Shown here piece by piece: positions 1 through 12,460 of a DNA stretch of 64,000 nt (its first letter is position 1; each line of letters begins with the position of its first letter). Origin of the DNA: Neoarius graeffei (lineage: Eukaryota; Chordata; Actinopteri; Siluriformes; Ariidae); contig NC_083592.1 of the NCBI RefSeq assembly GCF_027579695.1, forward strand, positions 34,540,714 to 34,604,713, written 5' to 3'. The notes beneath the pieces were generated by a model. That model had not been told where the DNA came from. It ran no database searches and saw only the letters and a program-made list of their open reading frames with translations. Both the position numbers and the translations under genes were made by a program.

Positions 1-400
1 GTTCGACTCTCCCATCGTCAACACAAGAGCTTTGCAAAATATTAATGCAACTTGAGGTGGAAATGTTAGTCGAGATGTTGCATCAGGTTGTTGAAACCAG
101 CAGGCTCAAGAACAGTTTCTTTCACCAGGCAGTCAGGAGGCTCAACTCCCTCCCTGTTCTGCCCCCTGCCACAGATTCTGCTCGCACCCCCCCTTCAGCA
201 TCTGACATGTCATCCTCACAGTTTCCCCCCCCAACACACACATCTCATCGTTCATTAACACACTGAACTCAGGGACGGCACATCTCACTTTTCCTCGCTC
301 ATTTGCACTATTCCGCACTACCTCACCTTAACAGCTGCTAGTTTGTTTATACTGCTTATTTCATGTTTACCTGCTATACCTCAAGTGCCCTTGACTGTTT
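1..400 (+). mobile_element. 3' tail of an L2-like LINE
   Basis: The frame around 99-160 reads RLKNSFFHQAVRRLNSLP, which resembles the extreme C-terminus of fish L2-clade LINE ORF2 proteins (a NSFFPQAVRLLNS-type ending). The following bases look like an L2-type 3' untranslated region. Only the last few dozen codons are in the window, so the element either continues left of base 1 or is truncated there. The minisatellite that follows may have grown out of its 3' tail. The family call rests on this short motif. Confidence 0.5.
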
Positions 401-410
401 GGTTATTTGA

Positions 411-1858
411 ACCAATGTGTGTGTGTGTGTATATGAGTGTTTAGTCTATGTCTAGTTCATATCTAGAGTGTTTACACTGTTTATATTGTCTGAGTGTTTA
501 GTCTGTCTTGTTCATATCTAGTGTTTATATTGTCTGAGTGTTTAGTCTGTTTAGTTCTTATCTAGTGTTTACACTATATTGTCTGAGTGTTGTCTATGTC
601 TAGTTCATATCTAGTTTACACTGTTTATATTGTCTGAGTGTTTAGTCTGTCTTGTTCATATCTAGTGTTTATATTGTCTGAGTGTTTAGTCTTTAGTTCT
701 TATCTAGTGTTTACACTATATTGTCTGAGTGTTGTCTATGTCTAGTTCATATCTAGTTTACACTGTTTATATTGTCTGAGTGTTTAGTCTGTCTTGTTCA
801 TATCTAGTGTTTATATTGTCTGAGTGTTTAGTCTGTCTTGTTCATATCTAGTGTTTATATTGTCTGAGTGTTTAGTCTTTAGTTCTTATCTAGTGTTTAC
901 ACTATATTGTCTGAGTGTTGTCTATGTCTAGTTCATATCTAGTTTACACTGTTTATATTGTCTGAGTGTTTAGTCTGTCTTGTTCATATCTAGTGTTTAT
1001 ATTGTCTGAGTGTTTCGTCTGTGTGTAGTTCTTATCTAGTGTTTACACTGTTTATATTGTCTGAGTGTTTAGTTCTTATCTAGTGTTTATATTGTCTGAG
1101 TGTTTAGTCTGTCTTGTTCATATCTAGTGTTTATATTGTCTGAGTGTTTAGTCTTTAGTTCTTATCTAGTGTTTACACTATATTGTCTGAGTGTTGTCTA
1201 TGTCTAGTTCATATCTAGTTTACACTGTTTATATTGTCTGAGTGTTTAGTCTGTCTTGTTCATATCTAGTGTTTATATTGTCTGAGTGTTTAGTCTGTCT
1301 TGTTCATATCTAGTGTTTATATTGTCTGAGTGTTTAGTCTTTAGTTCTTATCTAGTGTTTACACTATATTGTCTGAGTGTTGTCTATGTCTAGTTCATAT
1401 CTAGTTTACACTGTTTATATTGTCTGAGTGTTTAGTCTGTCTTGTTCATATCTAGTGTTTATATTGTCTGAGTGTTTCGTCTGTGTGTAGTTCTTATCTA
1501 GTGTTTACACTGTTTATATTGTCTGAGTGTTTAGTTCTTATCTAGTGTTTATATTGTCTGAGTGTTTAGTCTGTCTTGTTCATATCTAGTGTTTATATTG
1601 TCTGAGTGTTTCGTCTGTGTGTAGTTCTTATCTAGTGTTTACACTGTTTATATTGTCTGAGTGTTTAGTTCTTATCTAGTGTTTATATTGTCTGAGTGTT
1701 TAGTCTGTTTAGTTCTTATCTAGTGTTTACATTGAGTGTTTACACTGTTTATATTGTCTGAGTGTTTAGTCTATGTCTTGTTCTTATCTAGTGTTTACAC
1801 TGTTAATATTGTCTGAGTGTTTAGTCTGTCTAGTTCTTATCTAGAGTGTTTATACTGT
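411..1858. repeat. Minisatellite, about 44-bp units with higher-order structure
   Basis: Units built from TATCTAGTGTTTATATTGTC and GAGTGTTTAGTCTG repeat without a break. The basic unit is about 44 bp, with variants of about 47-50 bp containing TTTACACTATATTG. Larger blocks recur: the TCTATGTCTAGTTCATATC variant appears near 592, 733, 919, 1196 and 1382. No coding potential is seen. Confidence 0.92.
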
Positions 1859-1860
1859 TT

Positions 1861-3387
1861 GTTTTTTTCAATTATTCAATTTCTTATTGATTACATTGCC
1901 TGTTTGCACCGTGGGTCAGAGAGGACTGATATTTCATCTGTGCTATATATCGAGCATGTATAGCATATTTGACAAAGTTGACTTGACAATGCCATGGCGA
2001 ATACTTGCCATAAATTAAAGCTAAAGATGATCCAGTGTATTAGGTATTAGAACACCAAATTGTGCTGGACTCCAGCACTTCAGGACCACACAGTTCTTCC
2101 CCTTTTACACCCCCCCGCCACCCAATCCAGACATTGATCAGCTTCTTTCTTTTAATCCCAACCTCTGCTTCAGGTACAGTTCCATGGCACTGTAATCTCC
2201 AATACTTTTCCTATTTTGGCCAGTGCTCTTTCCTGATAACGCAATACCGTTTGTCGTCTCCTTCCTCTGATGGCTCCAAATATAAAGGACAACTGAATTT
2301 TGCTTTAACACGCTTCCTACACTGCAATCCCCCCCAGCTCGTGCTCTCTCTCACAGACAGAGACACTTCTCATCTGCACTTCATGGCTGTTTTATCTTTC
2401 AAAGTCAGCACCAAGCTACAGTTAAATCCGACCTCTAACAACTGAACCAAGAAATGTTCCGTGCAGACAACTTGCAAATAAAAAGGTAAGGATCTATTCA
2501 GCGGTAAAGCCTTAAAGTCTAACCTGTGTGCCACTGCATGCAGCATTCTTGTCTGCTATTGTTTTTTTAAATATATTTCTAGCTCAGATCAGTCGAAGGT
2601 TAATGGATGTGAACTTGTTTTCCAGTGAAATTCAGCAATGAAGTCAAAACATGCAGCTGGAAAACATCCATGTGAAAAAAAGTTTCATATTCTCAACTCG
2701 ACTTAACTGAAACCACAGGCATATTTAAAAACACCCCGTGTTGTAAATCCTATTCAGTTTTGAAACGTGTTATCGCACATGCTCGGCTGGAAACGTCTGA
2801 GGTGTGCGATTTCACTTTTGTTTAAGCACAATGCTAAAAACCAGTGCCTAAAACATGAGCCTTTTACACCGCTGGTGCAAAATTGACTTAAAACCCCTCA
2901 CAGATTTATTTAAAAAAAACATGAGCTACAAGTTCAACAGCTCACCTGTTTGTTAAAGGCTCAGACTTCAGTGAGACAGTTCCTTCTTTATAATCTCTGC
3001 ACTGACTTCTATTAGCAGACTAAATAAAGGGAAGGGGAGAAAAGAAAAAAAAAAAAAAAAAAGAGAGAACACACTGGATAACATTATATAATTTTATTTA
3101 CAAATCAGCATTAAGGGAACCACATCTGAAGAATGAGGAGAGCCGCTGTGGACACGTATTCACAATGACCTGTAACACACAAAACAAGATGACATGCAAC
3201 AGTGTGAGCAATGGATACATGATGTACTAACTTTCACAAGAACTTGCTGAATTACAGATTGTGGACTACCAAGTATAGAGTGCACTTTTGTAATGCCCTA
3301 CATAGCGAGTAAACCTAATGAATGGAAAGCCATTTGGGATTTGATCCAACTATTTATCATCCAAAAACAACAGTTGTGTGACTTGCA
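1861..3387. other. No gene seen
   Basis: AT-rich unique-looking DNA. Short open frames (for example around 2062-2445) have no recognisable domain and no codon-like composition. A pure A run lies near 3044-3061. I see no convincing exon, RNA gene or transposon terminus. Confidence 0.5.
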
Positions 3388-3892
3388 CTACGTTCAGACT
3401 GCAACCTGAAACAACCCATATCCGATTTGTTGTGAAATCCTATTTTTTGTTAGGCCGTTCACATTACCAATTATGAGACTTGTATGCGATCTCCAATATG
3501 AACGGAAAACGACCCAAAAGTGTCCCGCATGCGCAAATTGACACGTAATAAGCACATCTATGTAATACGTAAACAAAAAAAAAAAAAGCGCACTCTTCAA
3601 GTTTCCACAAAAGAGGCGGGATTAGCCAACGCAGAATAGTGACGTTTGTCTCTTGATGACGTGTAGGTCGCATGAATGCGACCTGTCCGGTCAGACTGCA
3701 GTCGCATGTGAAAATAACGGATATGCATCGGAATTAGGACCACATATCCAAGCGGCCTGGGTCGCATGTGAAAAAAATCGGATCTGTGTCGTTCAGATTG
3801 TCAATAACAAATCGGATACAGGTCGCATATGGGAAAAAAAAAAAAAAAAAAAAATCGGATATGGGTCATTTCAGGGTGCAGTCTGAAAGTAG
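3388..3892. mobile_element. MITE with about 39-bp terminal inverted repeats
   Basis: The left end CTACGTTCAGACTGCAACC is mirrored at the right end by the reverse complement of CTACTTTCAGACTGCACCC, and the match continues to ATCGGAT with few differences. Interior copies of ATCGGATNNNGTCGCATNTG flank the right terminus in direct orientation. There is no transposase, so this is a non-autonomous DNA element of about 505 bp. The superfamily is not clear because I could not define a target-site duplication. Confidence 0.75.
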
Positions 3893-4840
3893 TCATAGGC
3901 GACAATCCTGTGATATTTGTATTTGCCCAAACAGTGACACGCACCGCTTCTAGCTGCATTAACATGGCTCCGTTTGGTTTACTGGAAAGTCAGGGAAGAA
4001 CCGTAGCCAAAGTTTGCATGGGGTCTCAGCAATGGAATTCACTTTTTCAGTGCTTGTACGTTTTAGATATCAGGAATGCTCTCCAACCCACAAACTCTGA
4101 AATAAACCCCAGCGAGTCGGTTTCCTTTGGGCTGCCCCTTTCAGAAAATGTTTAGATTTGCCTCCCCTTTGTGTCACAAGGGGAGCTCATTCAAAAGATC
4201 CCACCCCCTCATCTAAGCATCTCCACTCATGGCCTGAGAACTGCCTTTGTGAATGAATATTCATAAGCAAAGTGCTCCCTGATTAGCCGTAAGATAGGGG
4301 GTAGGATGAGCAGTAGTTCATCGTTTAAAGGAACAGGCACACAAATCTGCCGTTCTGAACAGGGCTGTTTAGACAGGCTGAAAACGGAGCTGTCGTTGCT
4401 GCGTTTTGACCAAAGCACGTCACAGACATTTCCTTAACACCTCAGGGGACTGGGTCAACGTGTGGAGAAGGGGCATCAACTTTAATAGAATGGTCCTTTT
4501 ACACCAAGACATAAAACAAGACCAAACTGCTAGTAATAAAAGCATTAGCCTGTTGCCCACTCTAACAGATTTATACAAGTTATAGATTTACCTATAACCA
4601 CTACACACACTACTGAAAGTTCCTCAGCAACATTATTAATTTGAGAGCTAGCTGTATTGGTATTACTACTCACCGTTTCATGACTGAATTCATTCCAGTA
4701 CTTAAATTATTGCATCTTGTCAACTTATACTATTTACCAAGTCAGAATAAACCAGCCTGCTTACTGAAATCACTGCTGCTTTGCGATTTTTTTTTTAATT
4801 AGGAAGATGACACCCACACACACCCCGGGACTGTTCTGGG
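3893..4840. other. No gene seen
   Basis: An open frame of about 60 codons starts at 3964 without recognisable similarity. The block 4160-4440 has the look of a dispersed repeat, but no termini are visible. Nothing else can be supported. Confidence 0.4.
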
Positions 4841-4960
4841 GGTGAGTTTCCCAAAAGTTTCTTAATGCTAACAGCATCTTAACTAGGAGTGTGTGTATTG
4901 TGATGCTCGCACTACCATTTAACAATGATCTTTGTGCTACGATGCCTCTGGGAAGCCTAC
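4841..4960. mobile_element. Short MITE-like repeat
   Basis: The left end GGTGAGTTTCCCAAAAG resembles the reverse complement of the right end (GTAGGCTTCCCAGAGGC). The interior contains a degenerate inverted pair around GCTAACAGCATCTTAAC and TTTAACAATGATC. The length and the fold-back look fit a small non-autonomous DNA transposon. The ends are diverged and the boundaries approximate. Confidence 0.4.
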
Positions 4961-6017
4961 TCCTGTTCAGGTACAACTATTCAATATTTGCAGGCGTGAC
5001 GGACCAAATATAACTCATTTCCACATCAGAACAAATTAAAACTGTTCCTCCAAAGCACTTCTATAATGGAAGTGTAAACAGCTGGTGGTCAGTGCTGCAG
5101 CATCAGGAACACTGAGTGAGAATGAGAAAAACAGGCGGTGCATCTGTTTAATGGACACCCTGGATCCATTCTGTGCTGCATTTCTGCACCGAAAAAACGA
5201 AGAGAAACTCATCCGCGAAATACGTGAGCTACATGGCTATTCTTCTGAATGTTTATTAAGAGGAAAAAAAAAAAGTAACAGAAAGGAGGCTTATGTTCAC
5301 TAATACCGGATCTGTAAAATCCTGTCAGAATCATGGAGTCCGTCATAACGAGCATAATCGATCACGAGTTGTTATAGCTGCTCACTCACTCAGCCATATT
5401 ATTTAAACAGCAGATACAAAGCTTCATTAGGAGAACTTGGCCATCCCTGTCTCAGTATCGCGAGGAGACAAAATTGTGGCATAGTAATACATTTAAATGG
5501 TCAAGCCTGTTAATGAAAACGTTACACCTCAAATGTTTATCAGCATAACCGTTTCATCTGTATAAAAATTCTCTCTCTTTATAAAATGCAACAATTATGC
5601 CAGATTGTTGAGTTTAGGCCCATCATCACACCCTCAGGTTCCTGGCTCTCATCTTGTAAACCTTTTCCTTGCAGACACACAGTTCACAAGACTGAAACCC
5701 CTGATAAACAATACACGGTCATTAGCACTGCAGTAATACAGCATTTTTACACTGGTTATAATTTAACCTTTGCGACAGGTCGAAGGGCCATTGAACCGTA
5801 ATGTACTGAAAAGCTCAATGGATTAATGAATATTTATATTATAATCTTCGTTGTCAAAACATTCAAAATAATCTGATGGTCAAAAAAGCCACTTGCATGT
5901 TTTGTTTAAGCCAGGACAAAAGAAAACGTTCCACACTTAAAATTGAAAAGAACATCAAGAGTGTCTTGTTACTTTTGTGTGAAATGAGTTCCCACCTCCA
6001 GGTTATACTTCTCTATG
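4961..6017. other. No gene seen
   Basis: The frame at 5085-5303 contains a basic, glutamate-rich stretch (EEKLIREIRELHGY), but I do not recognise a domain, and no splice sites or homologous second copy are seen in this window. The rest is anonymous AT-rich sequence. Confidence 0.4.
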
Positions 6018-6019
6018 TA

Positions 6020-7619
6020 CAACCCTGATTCCAAAAAAGTTGGGACAAAGGACAAATTGTAAATAAAAACTGAATGCAATAATTTACAAATCTCAAAAAC
6101 TGATATTGTATTCACAATAGAACAGAGACAACATATCAAATGCCGAAAGTGAGACATTTTGAAATTTCATGCCAAATATTGGCTCATTTGAAATTTCATG
6201 ACAGCAACACATCTCAAAAAAGTTGGGACGGGGCAATAAGAGGCTGGAAAAGTTAAAGGTACAAAAAAGGAACAGCTGGAGGACCAAATTGCAACTCATT
6301 AGGTCAATTGGTAATAGGTCATTAACATGACTGGGTATAAAAAGAGCATCTTGGAGTGGCAGCGGCTCTCAGAAGTAAAGATGGGAAGAGGATCACCAAT
6401 CCCCCTAATTCTGCGCCGACAAATAGTGGAGCAATATCAGAAAGGAGTTCAACAGTGTAAAATTGCAAAGAGTTTGAACATATCATCATCTACAGTGCAT
6501 AATATCATCAAAAGATTCAGAGAATCTGGAAGAATCTCTGTGCGTAAGGGTCAAGGCTGGAAAACCATACTGGGTGCCCGTGATCTTCGGGCCCTTAGAC
6601 GGCACTGCATCATATACAGGCATGCTTCTGTATTGGAAATCACAAAATGGGCTCAGGAATATTTCCAGAGAACATTATCTGTGAACACAATTCACCGTGC
6701 CATCCGCCGTTGCCAGCTAAAACTCTATAGTTCAAAGAAGAAGCCGTATCTAAACATGATCCAGAAGCGCAGACGTCTTCTCTGGGCCAAGGCTCATTTA
6801 AAATGGACTGTGGCAAAGTGGAAAACTGTTCTGTGGTCAGATGAATCAAAATTTGAAGTTCTTTATGGAAATCAGGGACGCCGTGTCATTCGGACTAAAG
6901 AGGAGAAGGACGACCCAAGTTGTTATCAGCGCTCAGTTCAGAAGCCTGCATCTCTGATGGTATGGGGTTGCATTAGTGTGTGTGGCATGGGCAGCTTACA
7001 CATCTGGAAAGACACCATCAATGCTGAAAGGTATATCCAGGTTCTAGAGCAACATATGCTCCCATCCAGACGACGTCTCTTTCAGGGAAGACCTTGCATT
7101 CTCCAACATGACAATGCCAAACCACATACTGCATCAATTACAGCATCATGGCTGCGTAGAAGAAGGGTCCGGGTACTGAACTGGCCAGCCTGCAGTCCAG
7201 ATCTTTCACCCATAGAAAACATTTGGCGCATCATAAAATGAAAGATACGACAAAAAAAAGACCTAAGACAGTTGAGCAACTAGAATCCTACATTAGACAA
7301 GAATGGGTTAACATTCCTATCCCTAAACTTGAGCAACTTGTCTCCTCAGTCCCCAGACGTTTACAGACTGTTGTAAAGAGAAAAGGGGATGTCTCACAGT
7401 GATAAACATGGCCTTGTCCCAACTTTGAGATGCGTCGTCATGAAATTTAAAATCACCTAATTTTTCTCTTTAAATGATACATTTTCTCAGTTTAAGCATT
7501 TGATATGTCATCTATGTTCTATTCTGAATAAAATATGGAATTTTGAAACTTCCACATCATTGCATTCCGTTTTTATTTACAATTTGTACTTTGTCCCAAC
7601 TTTTTTGGAATCGGGGTTG
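6020..7619 (+). mobile_element. Tc1-type transposon, family 1, copy A
   Basis: The element begins CAACCCTGATTCCAAAAAAG after a TA dinucleotide and ends with the inverted form, CTTTTTTGGAATCGGGGTTG. A second terminal copy of AAAAAAGTTGGGAC lies about 190 bp inside each end, giving the long inverted-repeat layout common in Tc1 elements. The right flank reads CA instead of TA, so the duplication has decayed. It carries the broken transposase at 6381-7402 and shares the family with the inverted copy at 33532-35134. Confidence 0.93.
6381..7402 (+). pseudogene. Tc1-type DD34E transposase, C-terminus broken
   Basis: This would be the transposase that cuts and pastes the surrounding element. The start is placed at the MGRGSP methionine (6381), although an in-frame ATG lies at 6327. 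Counting from 6327, a paired-type helix-turn-helix region spans residues 28-130, and the catalytic triad is D172 (WSDES), D262 (QHDNA) and E297 (PIENIW), with 34 residues between the last two. The frame stops at TGA 7239-7241, where copy B has CGG. An A-run two bases longer than in copy B (8 against 6, near 7252) shifts the frame again. About 50 C-terminal codons are therefore lost. The catalytic core is complete, but activity is unlikely. Confidence 0.92.
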
Positions 7620-8176
7620 CAAGCACAAAATATGTTTATTAGGCATACACAACTGAGCTTGCATCAGAAACACAATTGGTGTAATACACATTTCCCAGTT
7701 CAGACATTATAAAGCAGATGTCTGACTTTCTGGGAAAAGGGGTGGGATGTGTGTGCAAACTACCAACTTTATGGCTTTTCCTCACAGATTTCTATTCAGG
7801 ATTCTTTGAGTAGTTTTTCTTCTCTCTTACAACATCTGTCATTTCACGTCCATACAACCTTTCACCTCACTTCCACCCACACTGCATCACCAACAGTTGC
7901 TTGACCTCCAGAGGTGCCAAAATTACTAACAAAAAATTTCTAGAAAGCAGAGAACATTTTTCCCCTTCCTGTTTTCTACTGACTCACGTGATCAAACACT
8001 TGCTCACCTAGAAGGGGAGGAAAAAAAGGGGGGGGGGCAGCACAAAGCAAACGTAATTACTACCAGAAGCACATTTCTTTTCATGTCACAAGTCCCCTTC
8101 GGTGAACTGACATATATTCACATTTGGTCTGGTCGCTCACGTCTCCTTGCTGGTGTGATTGAAGGATAACCTACAT
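7620..8176. other. No gene seen
   Basis: Anonymous DNA. A G-run lies near 8031-8037. No termini, exon or RNA gene is recognised. Confidence 0.45.
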
Positions 8177-9740
8177 TATTCTAGCCACATTCAGTTCACT
8201 GATTGGCTACTCTAACACTGGGCTATCAGCTCATGTAGATGACTTGCAACCACGTGATCAAAATGTGCTACGTCAGGAGCATCCGCCACGATGGTGGATA
8301 TAGAAAGCAACTAGGATGGCAGCCACCGAAGGCGTGTCTGTAACCAAGGCTGAATTCTCAGTATGACCATGATTTGAACGGTTGAGCAAAGATTTGATAC
8401 AAAAAGATAGATGCATGTGGTTTTGACCCATATTTAAAAAAAAAAAAAAAGTCAGACTTTTCTGAAGATGCTTCTACCAACCATCAAATACAGGTCATTT
8501 TGTCCAAAGCCTTTTTCATATGCATCAATTATTTTATGTTTCAGGTATTTATTTGAAAAAAGGAGGAATTCTCAATGGAATTTGACTGAAGCAACACATT
8601 TTGTAAAGCAAATGAGTGCCATGGTATGTGCGCTTCGACACTAAAGAGCATACTGGGGGGGTAACCACGTAGGCCCGTGCCACTTGCTGACCCTGGGATG
8701 AGTGAACTCCCTTGTCATTGCAGGCTGCCCGCTTGCATGTCTATGTTCCCGGCTGGATCATATTAAATCTTCAGGCACGAAGCAGCGCTCTCACGGGGGC
8801 TTTGTTCGCGAATACCAGGCCGAAGCACGGTCCTACCGACCAGAGACCATGCTTTTTCAAACAGGGAAGCGCCTGTAAAATTTGACTTCACTGCGAGCTC
8901 TCCTGGCTGAGTTATTAATTTTTAAAGCCAGCTGGATCATGTTAAATCTTTAGGTGTGGAGCAGCGCTTTCGCTCACAAACACCAGAAATATAAAATAAT
9001 TGATAGTGCGTATGAAAAAGGCTTTGGACGAAATGGTCACTGGAAGAAGTGTCCTGATCCCCTCGTCTCCTCTCCGTACTAAGCCTTAGAGTTTCCTCGC
9101 CCTCTTTCCGAATCACGGACGGGATTCTAAAAAACCTGAACGTGTGGCAGTCATGAGTACTGTTCTGACCACAACCATATACAGCACAAAGATATGGCAT
9201 AGTTAAAAGAACGCTGAAAGCAGTGGAAAAACAGAGTTGCGGACACGTGATTGCATTGTACGGAATGTCGCTTGACCCTGCATTTGTATACCCACCAACA
9301 TGGCCGACATCCAGGTTTCTATTTTGCTTTGATGTCACACGCAAGTATACTGAGTAGAGAAAAACAAAATGGCGGAGCGTGTCGCTGAACCAATCAAGAA
9401 CGAAATATAAAAACTCTACTCAAAAACAAACCTCCCAAAAAAGCAACAAAACATGGAATAAAAAGTATTTGAAGGTACGAATATCTTTTTCAAGAATTAT
9501 CGCATTTTTCACAAATTGCTCCCGTCATTTCGCCGTTTTGCTTACATTAAGTGGAAATGATTGTCAAAGTTAGTTATCAAATTTGCAAAAAAGTGCTCCA
9601 TTCCTCAAAATCCAGTCAATGTGGATAGAATAACAGTTATTCCACGCAATCTCACCGTCCGTGGCTTATAGCCGACTCTGCACTACGCACCTCATCAGCT
9701 ATCAGCTCATGTACGACTCGATTTTGTGGAATAACCACCA
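8177..9740 (-). mobile_element. THAP-domain DNA transposon, copy A
   Basis: The left terminus TTATTCTAGCCACATTCA matches the reverse complement of the right terminus at about 9615-9632 (TTATTCTATCCACATTGA). A related copy, broken by SINEs, lies at 58560-60240 in the opposite orientation, and homology between the two continues to about 9740. Inside are the THAP exon on the minus strand, a diverged direct duplication (about 8752-8820 and 8930-8990), and a 70-bp inverted duplication (about 8489-8560 and 8985-9053). THAP domains occur in P, Kolobok and ISL2EU transposons; which class this is cannot be decided here. Confidence 0.7.
9060..9200 (-). pseudogene. THAP zinc-finger exon, truncated
   Basis: Starting at the ATG at 9200 the minus strand reads MPYLCAVYGCGQN..., with two cysteines in the C-x4-C arrangement at residues 5 and 10 typical of a THAP (C2CH) DNA-binding domain, followed by FRFFRIP and TERRR. 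The domain should continue to a tryptophan and a C-x2-H pair, but after TERRR the sequence becomes unrelated. The fold is therefore incomplete unless a splice site restores it. It is probably the N-terminal exon of the transposase of the surrounding element. Confidence 0.7.
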
Positions 9741-10592
9741 TCCAGTCATTAAAGCAACAAGTCAAAATCTTTCTACACCCTTTATTTAGTTATCAGAAAC
9801 TCCATGACGCAGGTGCAGTGTTCTCCATGGGCGCTTTTAAAGTGGCGCACCACCACGTTATAATTCTGGTCCGCCACCTGATCAGTATACACCAAATAAA
9901 TCGTATTCACTTTATTATAATTTTGTAACTATTTAACACGCAGAAGACCATTAAATGAATGCATACGGGGCTACCTGAAGTGGCCACACGATAGTGATGG
10001 AAAAACATCCGGCCGGCTGCATACAGATTGTGACACAGAGCTCTACAGACTGAGGTCCATCCCTGTGTTACACTACACCACATTACACTATACTGACACA
10101 CAGTAACGCTGGAAGCTACAAGCTGCAGCTAGCCAGCAGCTAAATAACTTTTCGGGTGCACATGCAGATTGCTTGTAGCGTTATTGTGCAACAGTTACAC
10201 TCATCTATCGTCTTTCCTGACCATACACTGCGACAGTAATCATAACAGCGCACACACACCAAGTTCAGGTCTATTATTTTACACATCTGTGATTGTGTTG
10301 TTTTACTGTGGTTGATTTGTGCAGGACTTCCGGGATCCTGGGTCAAAGGACCCGAACTACGGAGGCCAGGGTGGCTTTGTAGCACCAGTCTCGGGCATGT
10401 GCACCAGCTCGTGCATGGATTGGAATGGTTTCGCTCAATTAACATTGTGTGTATTGTAAAAAAGTACACATTTATTGTGTACTGTCAAATGAGTCTCACA
10501 TGGACAATGATGCGTATAGTAAGAACGTGTTAATATTTTTTAAAATGATTTTAATAATGACTTAGCATTTCCTATCCATTTCTGGCGAGTTA
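9741..10592. other. No gene seen
   Basis: Several open frames of 60-110 codons exist on both strands (for example 10140-10533), but they are mutually overlapping and show no domain. No termini or RNA genes are recognised. Confidence 0.4.
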
Positions 10593-10859
10593 CAGTCAGT
10601 GCGTTTACATGCACATAGAGAAAATCGAATTTCTGCCGTTGCTCGACTGAAATCGAAGTTCTAAATGGCATGGAAACACCTTAGCTAGGCTGAAATCGAA
10701 CCGAACTTGATTTCTCGTAATCGAGCTACGCGACCTAGATTATGCGATTTTAGCCGAGCTACTTGGTGCATGTAAACCCTAATCGAGCTACTTACTTCAG
10801 CACTGCCCCTTCCGGAAGTGACGAGACCACAAGCGGGAAACACAACAGCCTCGGTCGGC

Positions 10860-10976
10860 ATGACAACGGCATCTTTTCTTTTTGTGGCATTGTTTGCACT
10901 GTTAAAATTTAGCTCACTTACTGTATCACCAAATACATCTGTACAGCTGTTGCATAGCTGTGAATTGTGTACATAA
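10860..10976 (+). CDS. Short hydrophobic ORF in Harbinger-like element (38 aa)
   Basis: The frame opens MTTASFLFVALFALLKFSSL and stops after 38 codons. The first half is a hydrophobic helix-like segment. Comparable short ORFs with hydrophobic starts occur in two other Harbinger-like families here (14880-15008 with 49881-50009, and 38491-38577). It may be the N-terminal remnant of a transposase first exon or a genuine small product; nothing in the sequence proves translation. Confidence 0.3.
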   Translation: MTTASFLFVALFALLKFSSLTVSPNTSVQLLHSCELCT

Positions 10977-11010
10977 ACAAGTCATTGTATTTTTGTGTGT
11001 GTGTATATAT

Positions 11011-12460
11011 GTGGCAGATCACAGAATCCAGGGACACATGTCGGACGAAACGAATCCGAGATAATCACAAAAGAAGCATTTTTTTTTTCGAAATTTGTGA
11101 TTTTTGTTTTTTTCCATCATGTGCAAGTTGAGATCTTGAAGAATGCAATCAGCATTTCAGATAATAGATTGTTTTGTTGGAAAAGCATACATTTTTGTTG
11201 CAAATTGTCTCGTTTTTGTCAGGACTGTAGCCTGCTGGGGGGTGTGGGTAAATTACCATATGGGCCATTCACATGATGATTTAAGTCATTTGTTTTTTTT
11301 TTCCGCGAATCAGCTGTATGATCCGAGTTGAGCGCATGGCTACTTAACTGCATACAGGCGTGTGATTTCACTATGGAATGAGTTACTAAACAGAGCGCAG
11401 AGGAGCAAACACCGCGAAGCAAACACTCGGTATTTACATCGGAGATAACCATTTCTAGCAAAAGAAAACGCAACCTCGTTTTCCAGATTGAATGGAATAC
11501 TTGAATGATCGGATGATACACAGACTGTTCTAGGATTACATTCCATCGGAGGCATTGGTGTGTGCAAGGCGCCGTTTCTCTTTCTGATGGGGCAAGTTTA
11601 TTAATCTAAGGCTGTGTGGTTATTTTTGCATGTAACGGAGAGTGTTGTGGTTTGGTTAAGCCTAGGTCACAACCGGATGTACGATTTTTTGGCGTTTCCC
11701 AAATCGCTGCGTTTTTTTTTGTTCGTGGAGAAAGACGCGCGTTGGCCGTAAGTTTGTCTTGCAACCTGAAAAAAACGTAAGCGCCCGTAGAGTTTGTTTG
11801 ACATGACAAAGAACCTCTGCGGCCGGTCTGCGGCTCGAAAATCAGCACGTCACACGCGCGCTCTCGTGCTTTTCACACGCGCGCTCTCGTGCGTTTCATG
11901 CGCGCGCTCCGTGCGTTTCTTGCGTTTTTTGCGTGTAGACCGGCTGTAGGAGCACATATGGCCGGTTGTGACCGAGGCTTTACATGAAACTAGTGTTGTG
12001 TTAGCTGTGTCATCATCGTGCTATCTTTCTTTCTCACGGTGTGAGTAATTTTTCAACCACAAAACGTTAAAGTATACTTTAGGACTTATTTTTGTACTTC
12101 ATAATTGTGTTGGGCATACTTTGCATGGAAGGAAAATTGACGTGGTGATCTTTGTTTACATGAAAGTAGTATCGTGCTAGCTCGTAGGGGGTAGGGCTTT
12201 CCTTAATGTCATGTAAATGAGCAGCATTATGTGCCCGCCCTGCAGCCAGAGTAGCTGAGATGGAAAACTTTGAGGGTGATTTTCTCCCTTTTCTGTTTTA
12301 AGAAGTATACACTTTCAAAAGGCCACACATTCTTCAAATATTGTCAGATCTCCACATGGAAGGCATCATTGGAAAGCTTAGAAACTGTACTTTCTGAATC
12401 TGTCAATAACTCAAAATGCCCCTGGGCCGACATGTTTCCCTGGATTCTGTGATCTGCCAC
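11011..12460. mobile_element. Nested TIR element, non-autonomous
   Basis: GTGGCAGATCACAGAATCCA at the left end is mirrored at the right end, followed in both by GGGA-x-ACATGTCGG. The flanks are ATATAT on each side, a likely six-base duplication or an extended TA-rich target. It is inserted inside the Harbinger-like element. No transposase-like frame is seen. A further MITE (11658-11980) is inserted in it. Confidence 0.75.
11658..11980. mobile_element. Small MITE nested two levels deep
   Basis: The left end AAGCCTAGGTCACAACCGG matches the reverse complement of the right end, AAGCCTCGGTCACAACCGG. The 323-bp body is GC-richer than its host and includes direct copies of CACACGCGCGCTCTCGTGC near 11850-11890. 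It has no coding capacity. TTA/TAA-like flanks are suggestive but not conclusive. Confidence 0.72.

Noticed and set aside
411..1858. CRISPR-like array
   Set aside because: Repeats are contiguous without unique spacers, and the window is vertebrate.
2062..2445. 127-codon open frame
   Set aside because: Low-complexity composition, no domain, no splice signals or neighbouring exons; likely chance in a pyrimidine-rich strand.
3394..3886. Several 60-80 codon frames on both strands
   Set aside because: They lie inside a MITE with terminal inverted repeats and contain no conserved domain.
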